Shown one piece after another: positions 1 through 7,948 of a stretch of DNA of 59,322 bases. The stretch covers positions 1 through 59,322 of the forward strand of contig BHEP01000011.1 of the NCBI GenBank assembly GCA_003851245.1. Direction: 5' to 3'. Numbering within the stretch: the first letter of the stretch is position 1; every line of letters begins with the position of its first letter. Below the pieces are notes generated by a model, which was given only the letters and a program-made list of their open reading frames with translations, had not been told where the DNA came from and did not search any database. This stretch comes from Bacteroidales bacterium. Its GTDB lineage: Bacteria; Bacteroidota; Bacteroidia; Bacteroidales; Azobacteroidaceae. The position numbers and the translations under genes were made by a program.

Positions 1-520
1 GTATCAGATGAAACGTCATTAAGAAAATAGTGCAATAAAACTTCCATTCCACAATATTCAAAAATATGTCTTTCATTTTGCGAATTCATAGAATCATAAA
101 TACCACCGCGCAGATACATATTATTGGGCTGCCCAAACATATTTACAATAATAACTTTTTTACCTTTTAATAATTTTCTAACATTATTTCCCCTTTTTTC
201 GTAAGCAAAACCTGGAGAAAATACCCTATCAATATATCCTTTCATCAAGGCAGGCATTCCTGTCCACATAATAGGATATATAAAAGTTAAAACATCGGAT
301 TCAGCAATATAATCCTGCTCAATTTTAACATCATCTAAGACTTTTCCAGATTGTATAGCAAGAATGTCGCTTTTTTTAAAACAGGATCAAAGCCTATTTT
401 GTCCAAATCCCTAATTATTACTTTTCTATCCAAATTATCCAGTAATAATTTTACTTGATTTTGAATAACTTCATTAAAATTTTCGCCTGATGGCTGTCCT
501 AAAATTAATAAATGTTTCAT
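1..520 (-). pseudogene. NAD(P)H dehydrogenase (quinone)-like flavodoxin-fold protein, frameshifted and cut by the window edge
   Basis: The reading frame starts at 520 (MKHLLILGQPSGENFN) and is intact for about 50 codons. It then goes out of frame at a run of seven T on the plus strand (371-377). One extra A on the coding strand, or a -1 slip, restores a frame that stays open to base 1 and reads in order SDILAIQSG, TFIYPIMWTGMPALMKGYID, RVFSPGFAYE and NMFGQPNNMYLRG. These are the core motifs of Flavodoxin_2/NQO1-MdaB-type FMN oxidoreductases, which reduce quinones with NAD(P)H in the cytoplasm. The C-terminus lies outside the window. The break may be a real mutation, a homopolymer sequencing error or slippage on A AAA AAA; the sequence alone cannot decide. 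Family call is fairly sure, gene status is not. Confidence 0.7.
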
Positions 521-671
521 AATAAAATAATTTTAAATTTCGATGATTACTAAATAAATAAATAAAACTCACATTTGATATAATAGCTTATATAAAATAA
601 AACCAATATATAAGTATAACAAATTAGTATCCTAAAATGTTTTTAAAAAATGAAAATTAATTTAGTTTTAG

Positions 672-679
672 TAACTTTG
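672..679 (+). promoter_or_regulatory. Probable -7 element of the sulP promoter
   Basis: TAACTTTG matches the Bacteroidota -7 consensus TAnnTTTG and lies 26 bases before the start codon at 706. No clear TTG -33 element is seen at the right distance, so the promoter is inferred from the -7 box alone. The 5' leader would be very short and has no Shine-Dalgarno sequence. Confidence 0.45.
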
Positions 680-705
680 TAAAAAAAAATAGCTATGAAA
701 TTTTT

Positions 706-2385
706 ATGAAATTTTTATCAAGTTTTAAGCCTGCTCTTTTAAATTTCAATAATTTGACAAAAGAAAGTCTAAAATTAGACCTTAAAGCTGGAATTATTGT
801 TGCCATAATTGCCTCATTACCACTATCAATAGCCTTTGGAATTGCCTCGGGAGTAAGTCCTGAAAAAGGTTTGATTTCTGCCATCATTGGGGGCTTTGTT
901 ATTGCGTGTTTGGGTGGTAGTAGAGTTCAAATAAGTGGACCTACTGGTGCTTTCATCATCATAATATCGTCTATCACCAGCCAATTTGGACAAAACGGTC
1001 TTCTCATAGCTACCGTAATAGCAGGAATAATGCTAATTTTTATGGGTTTATTTAAATTAGGAGCAATCATCAAATTTATTCCATACCCCATTGTGGTAGG
1101 TTTTACAAGTGCAATTGCTGTAAGTATTTTTACCTCTCAGATAAAAGATTTATTTGGTTTAACAATGGAAAATCCTCCTGTAGATTTTATATCCCGATGG
1201 ATGGCTTACGGAAAAACAATTTCAAGTACAAATTTTTATTCCTTGGTAGTAGGATTACTAACAATTGCCATCATCATTTACCTACCAAAATTTTCAAAAA
1301 AAATTCCATCATCTCTTTTTTCAATTATATTTATGTCTATTATTGCATTTATAATGAAAAAATATCTGTATATAAATGATATTCAAACCATTGGCGATAA
1401 ATTTCATATCGACTCCTCTTTACCCCAAGCCAATACTATTCCAATAACAATGGAAACTATAAATTTACTCCTACCTGCAGCATTTACAATTGCTATGCTG
1501 TGCGCCATTCAATCCCTACTTTCGGCCACCGTAGCCGACGGAATAACTGGACAGAGGCACAAATCAAATACAGAGCTTATAGCACAAGGAATTGGGAATA
1601 TAATAGTGCCAATTTTTGGTGGCATACCTGTTACTGGTGGCATAGCACGCACCTTAACAAATATAAGTTATGGTGGCAGAAGTCCAGTGGCAGCCATTGT
1701 TAATTCAATAACATTACTTCTTATTTTACTTTTTTTAGGACCGCTCACTGAATATATTCCAATGGCTTGCTTGTCGGGTGTATTGATAGTTATTTCTTAT
1801 AATATGTGTGAATGGCGCACATTTAAATCAATGTTAAAAAATCCAAAAGCAGATGTAATTGTATTGCTTGTAACATTTTTTTTAACACTTATCTTTGATC
1901 TCACAATAGCCTTAGAAGTAGGCTTATTAATTGCCATGCTTTTCTTTATGAAACGCATGAATGAGAGTGCACAAATATCTGTTTTTAGAAACGAACTAGA
2001 CATCTCTGCAGGTTCAGAAACCCCAGAAACTCCAGAAATATTGACCCTACCCAAGGGCGTTGAAGTATACGAAATAGAAGGACCTTTTTTCTTTGGAATA
2101 GCCAATAAATTTGACGAGTGCATGAAACAAATTGGAAGTGTTAAACCCAAAGTAAGGATTATAAGAATGCGCAAAGTACCATTTATAGATTCAACAGGAC
2201 TTCATAATTTGGAGAGTCTTTGCAGATTATCCAGCAAAGAAGGCATTAAAATCGTATTATCAGGCGTAAATGACAATATAAAAAAAATGATAGAAAATTC
2301 AGGACTAGATAAAAAAATTGGCGAAGAAAATATTTGTAGCAATATCAATGATGCTATTGAACGTGCTACAATCCTAATTTCCTAG
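706..2385 (+). CDS. SulP family inorganic anion transporter with C-terminal STAS domain
   Basis: A 559-residue inner-membrane protein. Residues about 20-405 form the hydrophobic SulP transport domain; residues about 440-555 form a cytoplasmic STAS domain. The STAS motif FIDSTG (Ser496) is intact, the residue phosphorylated in anti-sigma-antagonist relatives. SulP proteins carry sulfate, bicarbonate, dicarboxylates or other anions; the substrate cannot be read from sequence. The start at 706 was chosen because an ATG at 695 opens only a four-codon frame (ATG AAA TTT TTA TGA) whose stop overlaps the 706 ATG. The same 11-base unit is duplicated here, so two near-identical starts stand in tandem. 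The 3' end overlaps the convergent nadA by 20 bases, so the two transcripts would be complementary at their ends. Length is normal for the family. Confidence 0.93.
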   Translation: MKFLSSFKPALLNFNNLTKESLKLDLKAGIIVAIIASLPLSIAFGIASGVSPEKGLISAIIGGFVIACLGGSRVQISGPTGAFIIIISSITSQFGQNGLLIATVIAGIMLIFMGLFKLGAIIKFIPYPIVVGFTSAIAVSIFTSQIKDLFGLTMENPPVDFISRWMAYGKTISSTNFYSLVVGLLTIAIIIYLPKFSKKIPSSLFSIIFMSIIAFIMKKYLYINDIQTIGDKFHIDSSLPQANTIPITMETINLLLPAAFTIAMLCAIQSLLSATVADGITGQRHKSNTELIAQGIGNIIVPIFGGIPVTGGIARTLTNISYGGRSPVAAIVNSITLLLILLFLGPLTEYIPMACLSGVLIVISYNMCEWRTFKSMLKNPKADVIVLLVTFFLTLIFDLTIALEVGLLIAMLFFMKRMNESAQISVFRNELDISAGSETPETPEILTLPKGVEVYEIEGPFFFGIANKFDECMKQIGSVKPKVRIIRMRKVPFIDSTGLHNLESLCRLSSKEGIKIVLSGVNDNIKKMIENSGLDKKIGEENICSNINDAIERATILIS

Positions 2386-3310
2386 ATAAATCTAACATTT
2401 TTATTATAGACTTCACAGCTTTTAAACGCACCGTTTCATCGACATAAATCTCTGGATTTTCGTTTTTCAAACAAAGATATAATTTTTGCACAGTGTTTAA
2501 TTTCATGAAATTACATTCGTTGCAAGCACAAGTACTATCATTGGGAGGAGCAGGAATAAAGGTCTTGTTAGGATTGCTATTTCGCATCTCAAACAAAATT
2601 CCTACCTCTGTAGCCACAATAAATTCTGTTGCATTAGAAGTACTTGTAAACTTCAATAAAGAAGCCGTAGAACCTATATGATCGGCCAAATTAAGTATCA
2701 CAGTCTTACATTCAGGATGAGCTATCAAAAGAGCATTAGAATGTTTTTTCTTCAATTCTATTATTTTCTCTACTGAGAACTGTTCATGCACATGGCAGGC
2801 ACCATCCCATAGCACCATATTACGCCCTGTAAGGCTATTAATATAATTTCCTAAGTTCCTATCAGGCCCAAAGATTATAGGCGCGTTAGAAGGAAGAGTT
2901 TCAATAATCTGTCGGGCATTGCTCGATGTAACCACAATATCTGTTAGAGCCTTCACTGCGGCAGAAGTATTGACATAAGAAATCACTGTATGGTCAGGAT
3001 ATTGTTGAATAAATTTTTCAAATTCTACTGCATCACAACTATCAGCCAAAGAACATCCAGCATTTAGATCGGGAATAAACACCCTTTTTTCAGGACACAA
3101 TATTTTGGCTGTTTCGCCCATAAAATGAACACCACACAATACTATCACCTCCGCATCAGTTTTGGCAGCCCATTGAGCCAATGCCAAGCTATCTCCAACA
3201 AAATCGGCTATTTCTTGAATTTCTTCTACTTGGTAGTAGTGTGCCAAGATAACAGCATTCTTTTCTTTCTTTAATTTTGCAATTGATTCTTTCAAATTGT
3301 TATCAACCAT
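2366..3310 (-). CDS. nadA: Quinolinate synthase NadA
   Basis: NadA condenses iminoaspartate with dihydroxyacetone phosphate to quinolinate in de novo NAD synthesis, using an oxygen-sensitive [4Fe-4S] cluster. The 314-residue product has the three expected cysteine ligands: Cys86 (DLNAGCSLAD), Cys172 (GACHVHE) and Cys266 in CACNECNFM, plus the GHYYQ-like AHYYQ start and IGSTASL near residue 212. The frame is open upstream to 3454, but those extra 48 residues are AT-driven, low in family similarity and lie in the regulatory gap; MVDNNLKES at 3310 gives the normal length. No nadB or nadC lies beside it, so the partners must be elsewhere. The C-terminus overlaps sulP by 20 bases in convergent orientation. 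Confidence 0.95.
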   Translation of the reverse strand: MVDNNLKESIAKLKKEKNAVILAHYYQVEEIQEIADFVGDSLALAQWAAKTDAEVIVLCGVHFMGETAKILCPEKRVFIPDLNAGCSLADSCDAVEFEKFIQQYPDHTVISYVNTSAAVKALTDIVVTSSNARQIIETLPSNAPIIFGPDRNLGNYINSLTGRNMVLWDGACHVHEQFSVEKIIELKKKHSNALLIAHPECKTVILNLADHIGSTASLLKFTSTSNATEFIVATEVGILFEMRNSNPNKTFIPAPPNDSTCACNECNFMKLNTVQKLYLCLKNENPEIYVDETVRLKAVKSIIKMLDLSRKLGL

Positions 3311-3495
3311 AATATAATTATAATATATTTTAAATTTAAATAAATAAATATGATGATTATGATACCTTGTTGATAAGTATGAAAACTTATAATAGAATTG
3401 TTTGTTTTCTAACTTGCTAACAATTTTGCAGTCTAAAAAAATACTTATCAACACTTATTTTTTTATTAATGCGCTGAACAATAACATCTTATGTT

Positions 3496-3520
3496 TTTTA
3501 TTAACCAGCTGTTAATAAAA
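3496..3520. repeat. 10-bp inverted repeat (stem-loop)
   Basis: TTTTATTAAC, loop CAGCT, GTTAATAAAA: a perfect 10-bp stem with a 5-base loop. It sits in the gap upstream of nadA. It is AT-rich and could act as a weak terminator for the TRIC-type gene or as a protein-binding site. Confidence 0.5.
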
Positions 3521-3545
3521 TGCAAAGTTAAAAACTTTATTTCAA

Positions 3546-3578
3546 ATCTACCCTTATTTTTGTAAAATAAGGGTAGAT
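3546..3578. terminator. Perfect 15-bp stem-loop, probable terminator or operator
   Basis: ATCTACCCTTATTTT, loop TGT, then its exact complement form a 15-bp stem with a 3-base loop. It lies 136 bases downstream of the TRIC-type gene end (minus strand). It lacks a long T-run directly after the stem on the minus strand, so terminator function is not certain; a dyad operator is the alternative. Confidence 0.5.
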
Positions 3579-3713
3579 AATTATTGTAAAGAAATAGTTA
3601 TCTTTTTAGTGTATTTTAAATAATTGTGGTATACCGAATAAGAATAATGTGAGTCAAATTTATTTATCAAAACTTATAAAATAGTATCTACAAGTTATCA
3701 ACAATTTGCGAAA

Positions 3714-4340
3714 TTACTCTTCCTCTATCTTATCCACTCCATTGAGTTTTGGCAAAGAAATATGGTATTTTACGGCCAATAGGCGCACAACAATCACAGT
3801 GACTGCGGCACTTATCTGGCTCACTTCTTGAGGCATTTTTGCCAAGTCGCTGAGCCAATACACCAGTCCTCCGAGTAGGCAAGCTATGGCATATAGCTCT
3901 TTACGAAATACCAAGGGAATTTCATTTATAAGCGTGTCGCGTATCATTCCCCCTGCCGAGCCTGTGATAGTACCCATGGTAAGTGCTACCCAGTACGGAA
4001 AGCCGGCACCAAGAGTTTTTTCTACCCCTACCACCGTAAATAGAGCAAGACCTATGGTATCGAAGGTAAAGAAGGTATAGTTGTGGCGCACCAAAATTTG
4101 TCGGTACACTACCACCACCAAAAGAGCCAAAGAGGTGCAAGCTAAGTAGGAAATATTCATCATCCAAAACGGCGTTACATTGAGCATCAGATCGCGAATG
4201 GTGCCCCCTCCAACGGCAGTGACCAAACCAATAACCAAGGCTCCAAACCAATCAAACTGTTTTGCTGCTGCCAATCTTATGCCCGATATGGCAAAGGCAA
4301 ATGTGCCTGCAAACTCTATTATATCAACAAATTGCCACAT
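3714..4340 (-). CDS. TRIC cation channel family (UPF0126/YadS-YicG-like) membrane protein
   Basis: A 208-residue, highly hydrophobic inner-membrane protein with about seven membrane segments. It has the internal duplication typical of UPF0126: GGGTIRD at residues 44-50 in the first repeat and AGGMIRD with NEIPLVF in the second. Prokaryotic members are structurally related to the animal TRIC channels and form trimeric cation channels, but the physiological role in bacteria is unclear; an amino-acid transport link has been suggested for some. Start ATG at 4340 gives MWQFVDIIEFAGT, the usual N-terminus. It is monocistronic: 403 bp from nadA and divergent from dnaK. Family call is sure, exact ion or substrate is not. 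Confidence 0.9.
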   Translation of the reverse strand: MWQFVDIIEFAGTFAFAISGIRLAAAKQFDWFGALVIGLVTAVGGGTIRDLMLNVTPFWMMNISYLACTSLALLVVVVYRQILVRHNYTFFTFDTIGLALFTVVGVEKTLGAGFPYWVALTMGTITGSAGGMIRDTLINEIPLVFRKELYAIACLLGGLVYWLSDLAKMPQEVSQISAAVTVIVVRLLAVKYHISLPKLNGVDKIEEE

Positions 4341-4456
4341 TAATTATCGTATTTAGGAAAATAAATTATTGAAAAACCCTGCAAAAGTAAATAAATAATA
4401 TGACTTATATTCCCTGATACAAGCAATTTATTAAGACCTCATTATACTTCGTGACT

Positions 4457-4480
4457 ATTTGTCATTAAAACATGACAAAT
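4457..4480. promoter_or_regulatory. Palindrome upstream of the dnaK promoter
   Basis: ATTTGTCAT, 6-base spacer, ATGACAAAT: a perfect 9-bp dyad. It ends 17 bases before the -24/-12-like element at 4497-4511, so it is placed where an activator or repressor of dnaK could bind. It does not resemble the CIRCE element. Confidence 0.5.
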
Positions 4481-4496
4481 TTACAATAACTTGCTT

Positions 4497-4511
4497 TGGC
4501 ACGAGGTTTGT
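4497..4511 (+). promoter_or_regulatory. Sigma-54-like -24/-12 promoter element before dnaK
   Basis: TGGCACG-AGGT-TTGT keeps the full -24 block of the sigma-54 consensus (TGGCACG-N4-TTGC) and the fixed spacing between GG and the -12 dinucleotide; only the final C of the -12 element is T. A transcript would start near 4523 and have a leader of about 57 bases. A housekeeping TAnnTTTG box is not seen here. This is a sequence match only. Confidence 0.5.
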
Positions 4512-4579
4512 TTATTTGTATATATTGAACTACAAATTGAACTATAAATAGAATTAACAAATAAAACAAGAAATAAATC

Positions 4580-6490
4580 ATGGGAAAAATTATTGGTATT
4601 GACTTAGGAACAACCAACTCTTGCGTATCCGTAATGGAGGGCAATGAGCCAGTGGTAATCACTAACAGCGAAGGAAAAAGAACAACTCCTTCTGTTGTTG
4701 CATTTGTAGAAGGAGGAGAACGTAAGGTTGGAGATCCTGCAAAACGTCAGGCTATCACAAACCCTACAAAAACAATCTCTTCTATAAAGAGATTTATGGG
4801 AGAAACATTCGATCAGGTACAAAAAGAAATTTTGCGAATGCCTTTTAAGGTAGTCAAAGGCGACAACAATACTCCACGTGTGGATATTGATGGCCGCATG
4901 TATACTCCACAAGAAATATCGGCAATGATACTTCAAAAAATGAAGAAAACTGCCGAAGATCACCTTGGACAAGAAGTAACAGAGGCTGTAATTACAGTGC
5001 CTGCTTATTTCAATGATGCACAGCGTCAGGCAACCAAAGAAGCAGGAGAAATTGCGGGATTGAAAGTACGACGTATTATCAATGAGCCTACTGCGGCAGC
5101 CTTGGCTTATGGACTCGACAAGGCTCACAAAGACATGAAAATTGCCGTCTTTGACCTTGGAGGTGGAACTTTCGATATTTCTGTCCTAGAGTTGGGTGGC
5201 GGTGTATTTGAAGTAAAATCTACCAATGGCGATACGCATTTAGGTGGCGATGACTTCGACCACGTAATTATAGATTGGTTGGCCGACGAATTTTTGAAGG
5301 ACGAAGGTTTGGATTTGCGCAAAGATCCTATGGCATTGCAACGCTTGAAGGAAGCTGCTGAAAAAGCAAAGGTGGAGTTGTCGAGTGCAAGTTCGACCGA
5401 AATAAACCTTCCATATATAATGCCAGTAGACGGTATGCCCAAGCACTTGGTAAAAACATTGACAAGAGCTAAGTTTGAGCAATTGGCCGACAGTCTTATT
5501 CAAGCCTGTATTGAGCCATGTCGTAAGTCATTGAAAGATGCTGGTTTGACAGCCGCAGATATTGACGAGGTAATTTTGGTAGGAGGCTCTACTCGCATAC
5601 CTGCAATTCAGGATGTGGTAGAAAAATTCTTTGGCAAAGCACCATCAAAGGGAGTAAATCCCGACGAGGTAGTAGCTGTAGGAGCAGCCATTCAGGGAGC
5701 AGTATTGTCGGGCGATGTAACAGACGTACTATTGCTAGATGTGACCCCACTTTCTTTGGGCATAGAAACAATGGGAAGTGTGATGACCAAATTGATAGAG
5801 TCTAACACCACCATTCCCACCAAAAAATCGGAGACTTTTACAACCGCTGCAGACAACCAGCCTTCGGTAGAAATACATGTATTGCAAGGCGAGCGTCCAT
5901 TGGCAAAAGGCAACAAAACAATTGGACGTTTTCACTTAGATGGTATCATGCCTGCACGTCGCGGAGAGCCTCAGGTAGAAGTAACTTTTGATATTGATGC
6001 CAACGGCATACTAAATGTTTCGGCAAAAGACAAGGCTACAGGCAAGGAGCAGAGCATACGCATTGAGGCATCAAGTGGTTTGAGCGATGCAGAAATAAAG
6101 AGAATGAAAGATGAGGCTGCTGCCAATGCTGAGTCGGATCAAAAGGAAAAAGAAAAGATCGACAAAATAAATCAGGCTGATAGCTTAATTTTCCAAACAG
6201 AAAAACAATTGGGTGAATTGGGAGATAAAATATCTGCCGATAAAAAAGCCCCTATAGATGCCGCTTTGTCAAAGCTCAAAGATGCCAAACAAGCACAAGA
6301 CATTCCTACAATAGAAGCAGCAATGGAAGAGCTAAACACTGCCTTTCATGCCGTAAGTCAGGAAATGTATAATGCGCAGCAACAAGCTGGGGCAGACCCT
6401 AGTCAGCAACAAGCCAATCCTGATGCTGGACAGGGAAGTCAAGGTCAAGAAGGAGGTGTGACAGATGTTGATTTTGAGGAAGTGAAGTAA
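4580..6490 (+). CDS. dnaK: Molecular chaperone DnaK (Hsp70)
   Basis: ATP-dependent chaperone that binds exposed hydrophobic segments with DnaJ and GrpE partners in the cytoplasm. The 636-residue product begins with the nucleotide-binding signature [11 protein letters not shown], has the second signature [14 protein letters not shown] and the third [10 protein letters not shown], then the substrate-binding domain and a C-terminal lid. It ends in a Gln/Gly-rich linker and the EEV-like DFEEVK tail, so it is complete. No grpE or dnaJ is beside it; dnaK stands alone as in other Bacteroidales. A palindrome and a sigma-54-like element precede it and a strong hairpin terminator follows it. The leader also holds a direct repeat (ATTGAACTA, twice, 4524-4545 area). 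Confidence 0.98.
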   Translation: MGKIIGIDLGTTNSCVSVMEGNEPVVITNSEGKRTTPSVVAFVEGGERKVGDPAKRQAITNPTKTISSIKRFMGETFDQVQKEILRMPFKVVKGDNNTPRVDIDGRMYTPQEISAMILQKMKKTAEDHLGQEVTEAVITVPAYFNDAQRQATKEAGEIAGLKVRRIINEPTAAALAYGLDKAHKDMKIAVFDLGGGTFDISVLELGGGVFEVKSTNGDTHLGGDDFDHVIIDWLADEFLKDEGLDLRKDPMALQRLKEAAEKAKVELSSASSTEINLPYIMPVDGMPKHLVKTLTRAKFEQLADSLIQACIEPCRKSLKDAGLTAADIDEVILVGGSTRIPAIQDVVEKFFGKAPSKGVNPDEVVAVGAAIQGAVLSGDVTDVLLLDVTPLSLGIETMGSVMTKLIESNTTIPTKKSETFTTAADNQPSVEIHVLQGERPLAKGNKTIGRFHLDGIMPARRGEPQVEVTFDIDANGILNVSAKDKATGKEQSIRIEASSGLSDAEIKRMKDEAAANAESDQKEKEKIDKINQADSLIFQTEKQLGELGDKISADKKAPIDAALSKLKDAKQAQDIPTIEAAMEELNTAFHAVSQEMYNAQQQAGADPSQQQANPDAGQGSQGQEGGVTDVDFEEVK

Positions 6491-6521
6491 TAGACTATTA
6501 CAAACGATAATCACATATAAG

Positions 6522-6558
6522 AAAGCCGCAGTAAATTATTTATTTACTGCGGCTTTTT
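6522..6558 (+). terminator. Rho-independent terminator of dnaK
   Basis: AAAGCCGCAGTAAAT, a 5-base loop, then the exact complement ending in a T-run: a 15-bp GC-containing stem starting 31 bases after the dnaK stop. Because the stem begins with AAA, it could also stop transcripts from the other strand, but no gene ends here on that side. Confidence 0.88.
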
Positions 6559-6604
6559 AGGCTCAAAGGCTCAAAGGCAAGATTATTATTGAGTTATTAA
6601 GTTA

Positions 6605-7903
6605 TTATTTTTTCACTACACGCTCAATACCTTCTTTGATAGCATCCCATTGATTGTTATTTATTACATGAGATATTTCAAACACCATCAGTCCATCAGT
6701 ATTTTTCAAGCACAAATAAACTGCATCCGACACAACTTTTGCATTTGTTTTATAGGCATAAGAGGGAATAGAACCATAAACCTTGCAATCTCCCATTGTA
6801 AAGGTAGAATAGGTTTTCACAAAATTTTCTACCGACCATACCGACCCAGGATTTTCTGAGGCCCATACCGCATCGGCATAAGCGCCTAATGAAAAAACAT
6901 CTATTTGATCGGCAAAGCCCGTTTTGCTATATGTGTCGGTATATATGCCACTGCTCTTGGGAATATATTTCTTGCTTCCCCAATTTTGTCCTACACCATA
7001 GCGTGATGCCCAATCTGCCGATGCCCAAAAATGGAGTTCCATTGCTGGATCTATAGATTTTACCTTTGAGCGAATGTTTGTCACAAGATTTGTTATTGTC
7101 ATCGTACGAAATTCTATCCATTTGCTGTATAGTGGGCCTATGCCACCTGTGCTGGTAATTATTTCGTTTCTATTGTTTACTTTTATACCACTGTAGGATT
7201 CAAATTCCAAGATTGTGGCATCTCCAAAACCATACTTCCCCCCATACCAGCGGCAATAATCTAAGCAAACACCTTTTAGTTTAGGATATTTTGTAACAAT
7301 CTCTTCAACGATAGAAATCACGAAGGCTTGTACTTCGGGAAGGCTAGGATTGAGCATCACTGCATCAACGCCTGTTTGGTCTCGCATATCCACAAGCTTG
7401 TTAGGATCGTTGTCCAACATCTCAATCTGCGTTTTTCCAAGCCACCTGTCGTCATCATAAATAGCACCTTCTTTGCCTGTAGTGGAGCCATATCCTAGGG
7501 CAGAAATGCTTGCAATAACGCTGATGTCAAAGCGCTCGGCTTCTTGTATCCAATATCCTAGGTAGTCCCAGTCGCGCACCACTACTTCTTGTCCCCATTT
7601 GTTGAGTTTTTTCAAAATATGGCTCTCATAAAGGGCATAGCCTATGCCAGGTTTCACATCGAGATAAATCTCATTAAATCCTGTAGTTTTCATCTTTTCC
7701 AAATAGGATGTAATATTCTCTTTGGTTTCAAAGCGGCTAAGATTTGCATGTGCATCAATCCACATCTGCACGGGCATATCAGTTTTTCCTTCCGAACCTC
7801 CCGGATGTGTAGGAATTTGACTTCCATCGCCTATTTCAATATCTTCGTTGTTAGCACAGGATAAAAATAAAATAGCTATTAATAAGAATAAATATTTTTT
7901 CAT
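6605..7903 (-). CDS. GHL10-type glycoside hydrolase-like lipoprotein
   Basis: A 432-residue protein with a lipoprotein signal (LLIAILFLSC, Cys16) followed by an acidic stretch, a pattern linked to surface display of lipoproteins in Bacteroidota. The core resembles the glycosyl-hydrolase-like family 10 TIM barrel (PF02638): MWIDAHANLSRF, then FNEIYLDVKPGIGYALYES, VMLNPSLPEVQAFV and KGVCLDYCRW in the family order. Members are inferred to cleave or bind glycans; few have been assayed, so the substrate is unknown. It is the last gene of a minus-strand locus with SusC/SusD, two lipoproteins and GDPD, with a 45-base gap to the preceding gene. It probably acts at the cell surface on the glycan imported by that SusC/SusD pair (inference). 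Confidence 0.8.
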   Translation of the reverse strand: MKKYLFLLIAILFLSCANNEDIEIGDGSQIPTHPGGSEGKTDMPVQMWIDAHANLSRFETKENITSYLEKMKTTGFNEIYLDVKPGIGYALYESHILKKLNKWGQEVVVRDWDYLGYWIQEAERFDISVIASISALGYGSTTGKEGAIYDDDRWLGKTQIEMLDNDPNKLVDMRDQTGVDAVMLNPSLPEVQAFVISIVEEIVTKYPKLKGVCLDYCRWYGGKYGFGDATILEFESYSGIKVNNRNEIITSTGGIGPLYSKWIEFRTMTITNLVTNIRSKVKSIDPAMELHFWASADWASRYGVGQNWGSKKYIPKSSGIYTDTYSKTGFADQIDVFSLGAYADAVWASENPGSVWSVENFVKTYSTFTMGDCKVYGSIPSYAYKTNAKVVSDAVYLCLKNTDGLMVFEISHVINNNQWDAIKEGIERVVKK

Positions 7904-7948
7904 AAATAATTTAGTGTTTATATAATTAGTAAATAGCTTATAAGTAAG

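Larger units (their letters stand above)
3311..3713. other. 403-bp AT-rich gap with DnaA-box-like nonamers and hairpins
   Basis: No convincing gene is present between the nadA start and the end of the TRIC-type gene. The nonamer TTATCAACA occurs exactly three times: 3368-3376 (minus), 3445-3453 (plus) and 3695-3703 (plus). One-mismatch versions stand at 3300-3308 and about 3664. The first two copies extend to a perfect 13-bp inverted repeat, ATACTTATCAACA, at 3368-3380 and 3441-3453. Two hairpins (3496-3520 and 3546-3578) lie between copies two and three. The region may hold the nadA control sites, a DnaA-binding locus or an origin; see findings. Confidence 0.5.

Noticed and set aside
3311..3454. 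N-terminal extension of nadA by 48 residues
   Set aside because: Not in the family, AT-driven composition and covers the repeat-rich control region; the ATG at 3310 gives normal length.
4604..5128. 174-codon frame antisense to dnaK
   Set aside because: It is fully inside a highly conserved gene on the other strand and shows no family motifs.
6559..6604. GGCTCAAA tandem repeat after the dnaK terminator
   Set aside because: Only two to three short units; too little to call a functional repeat.
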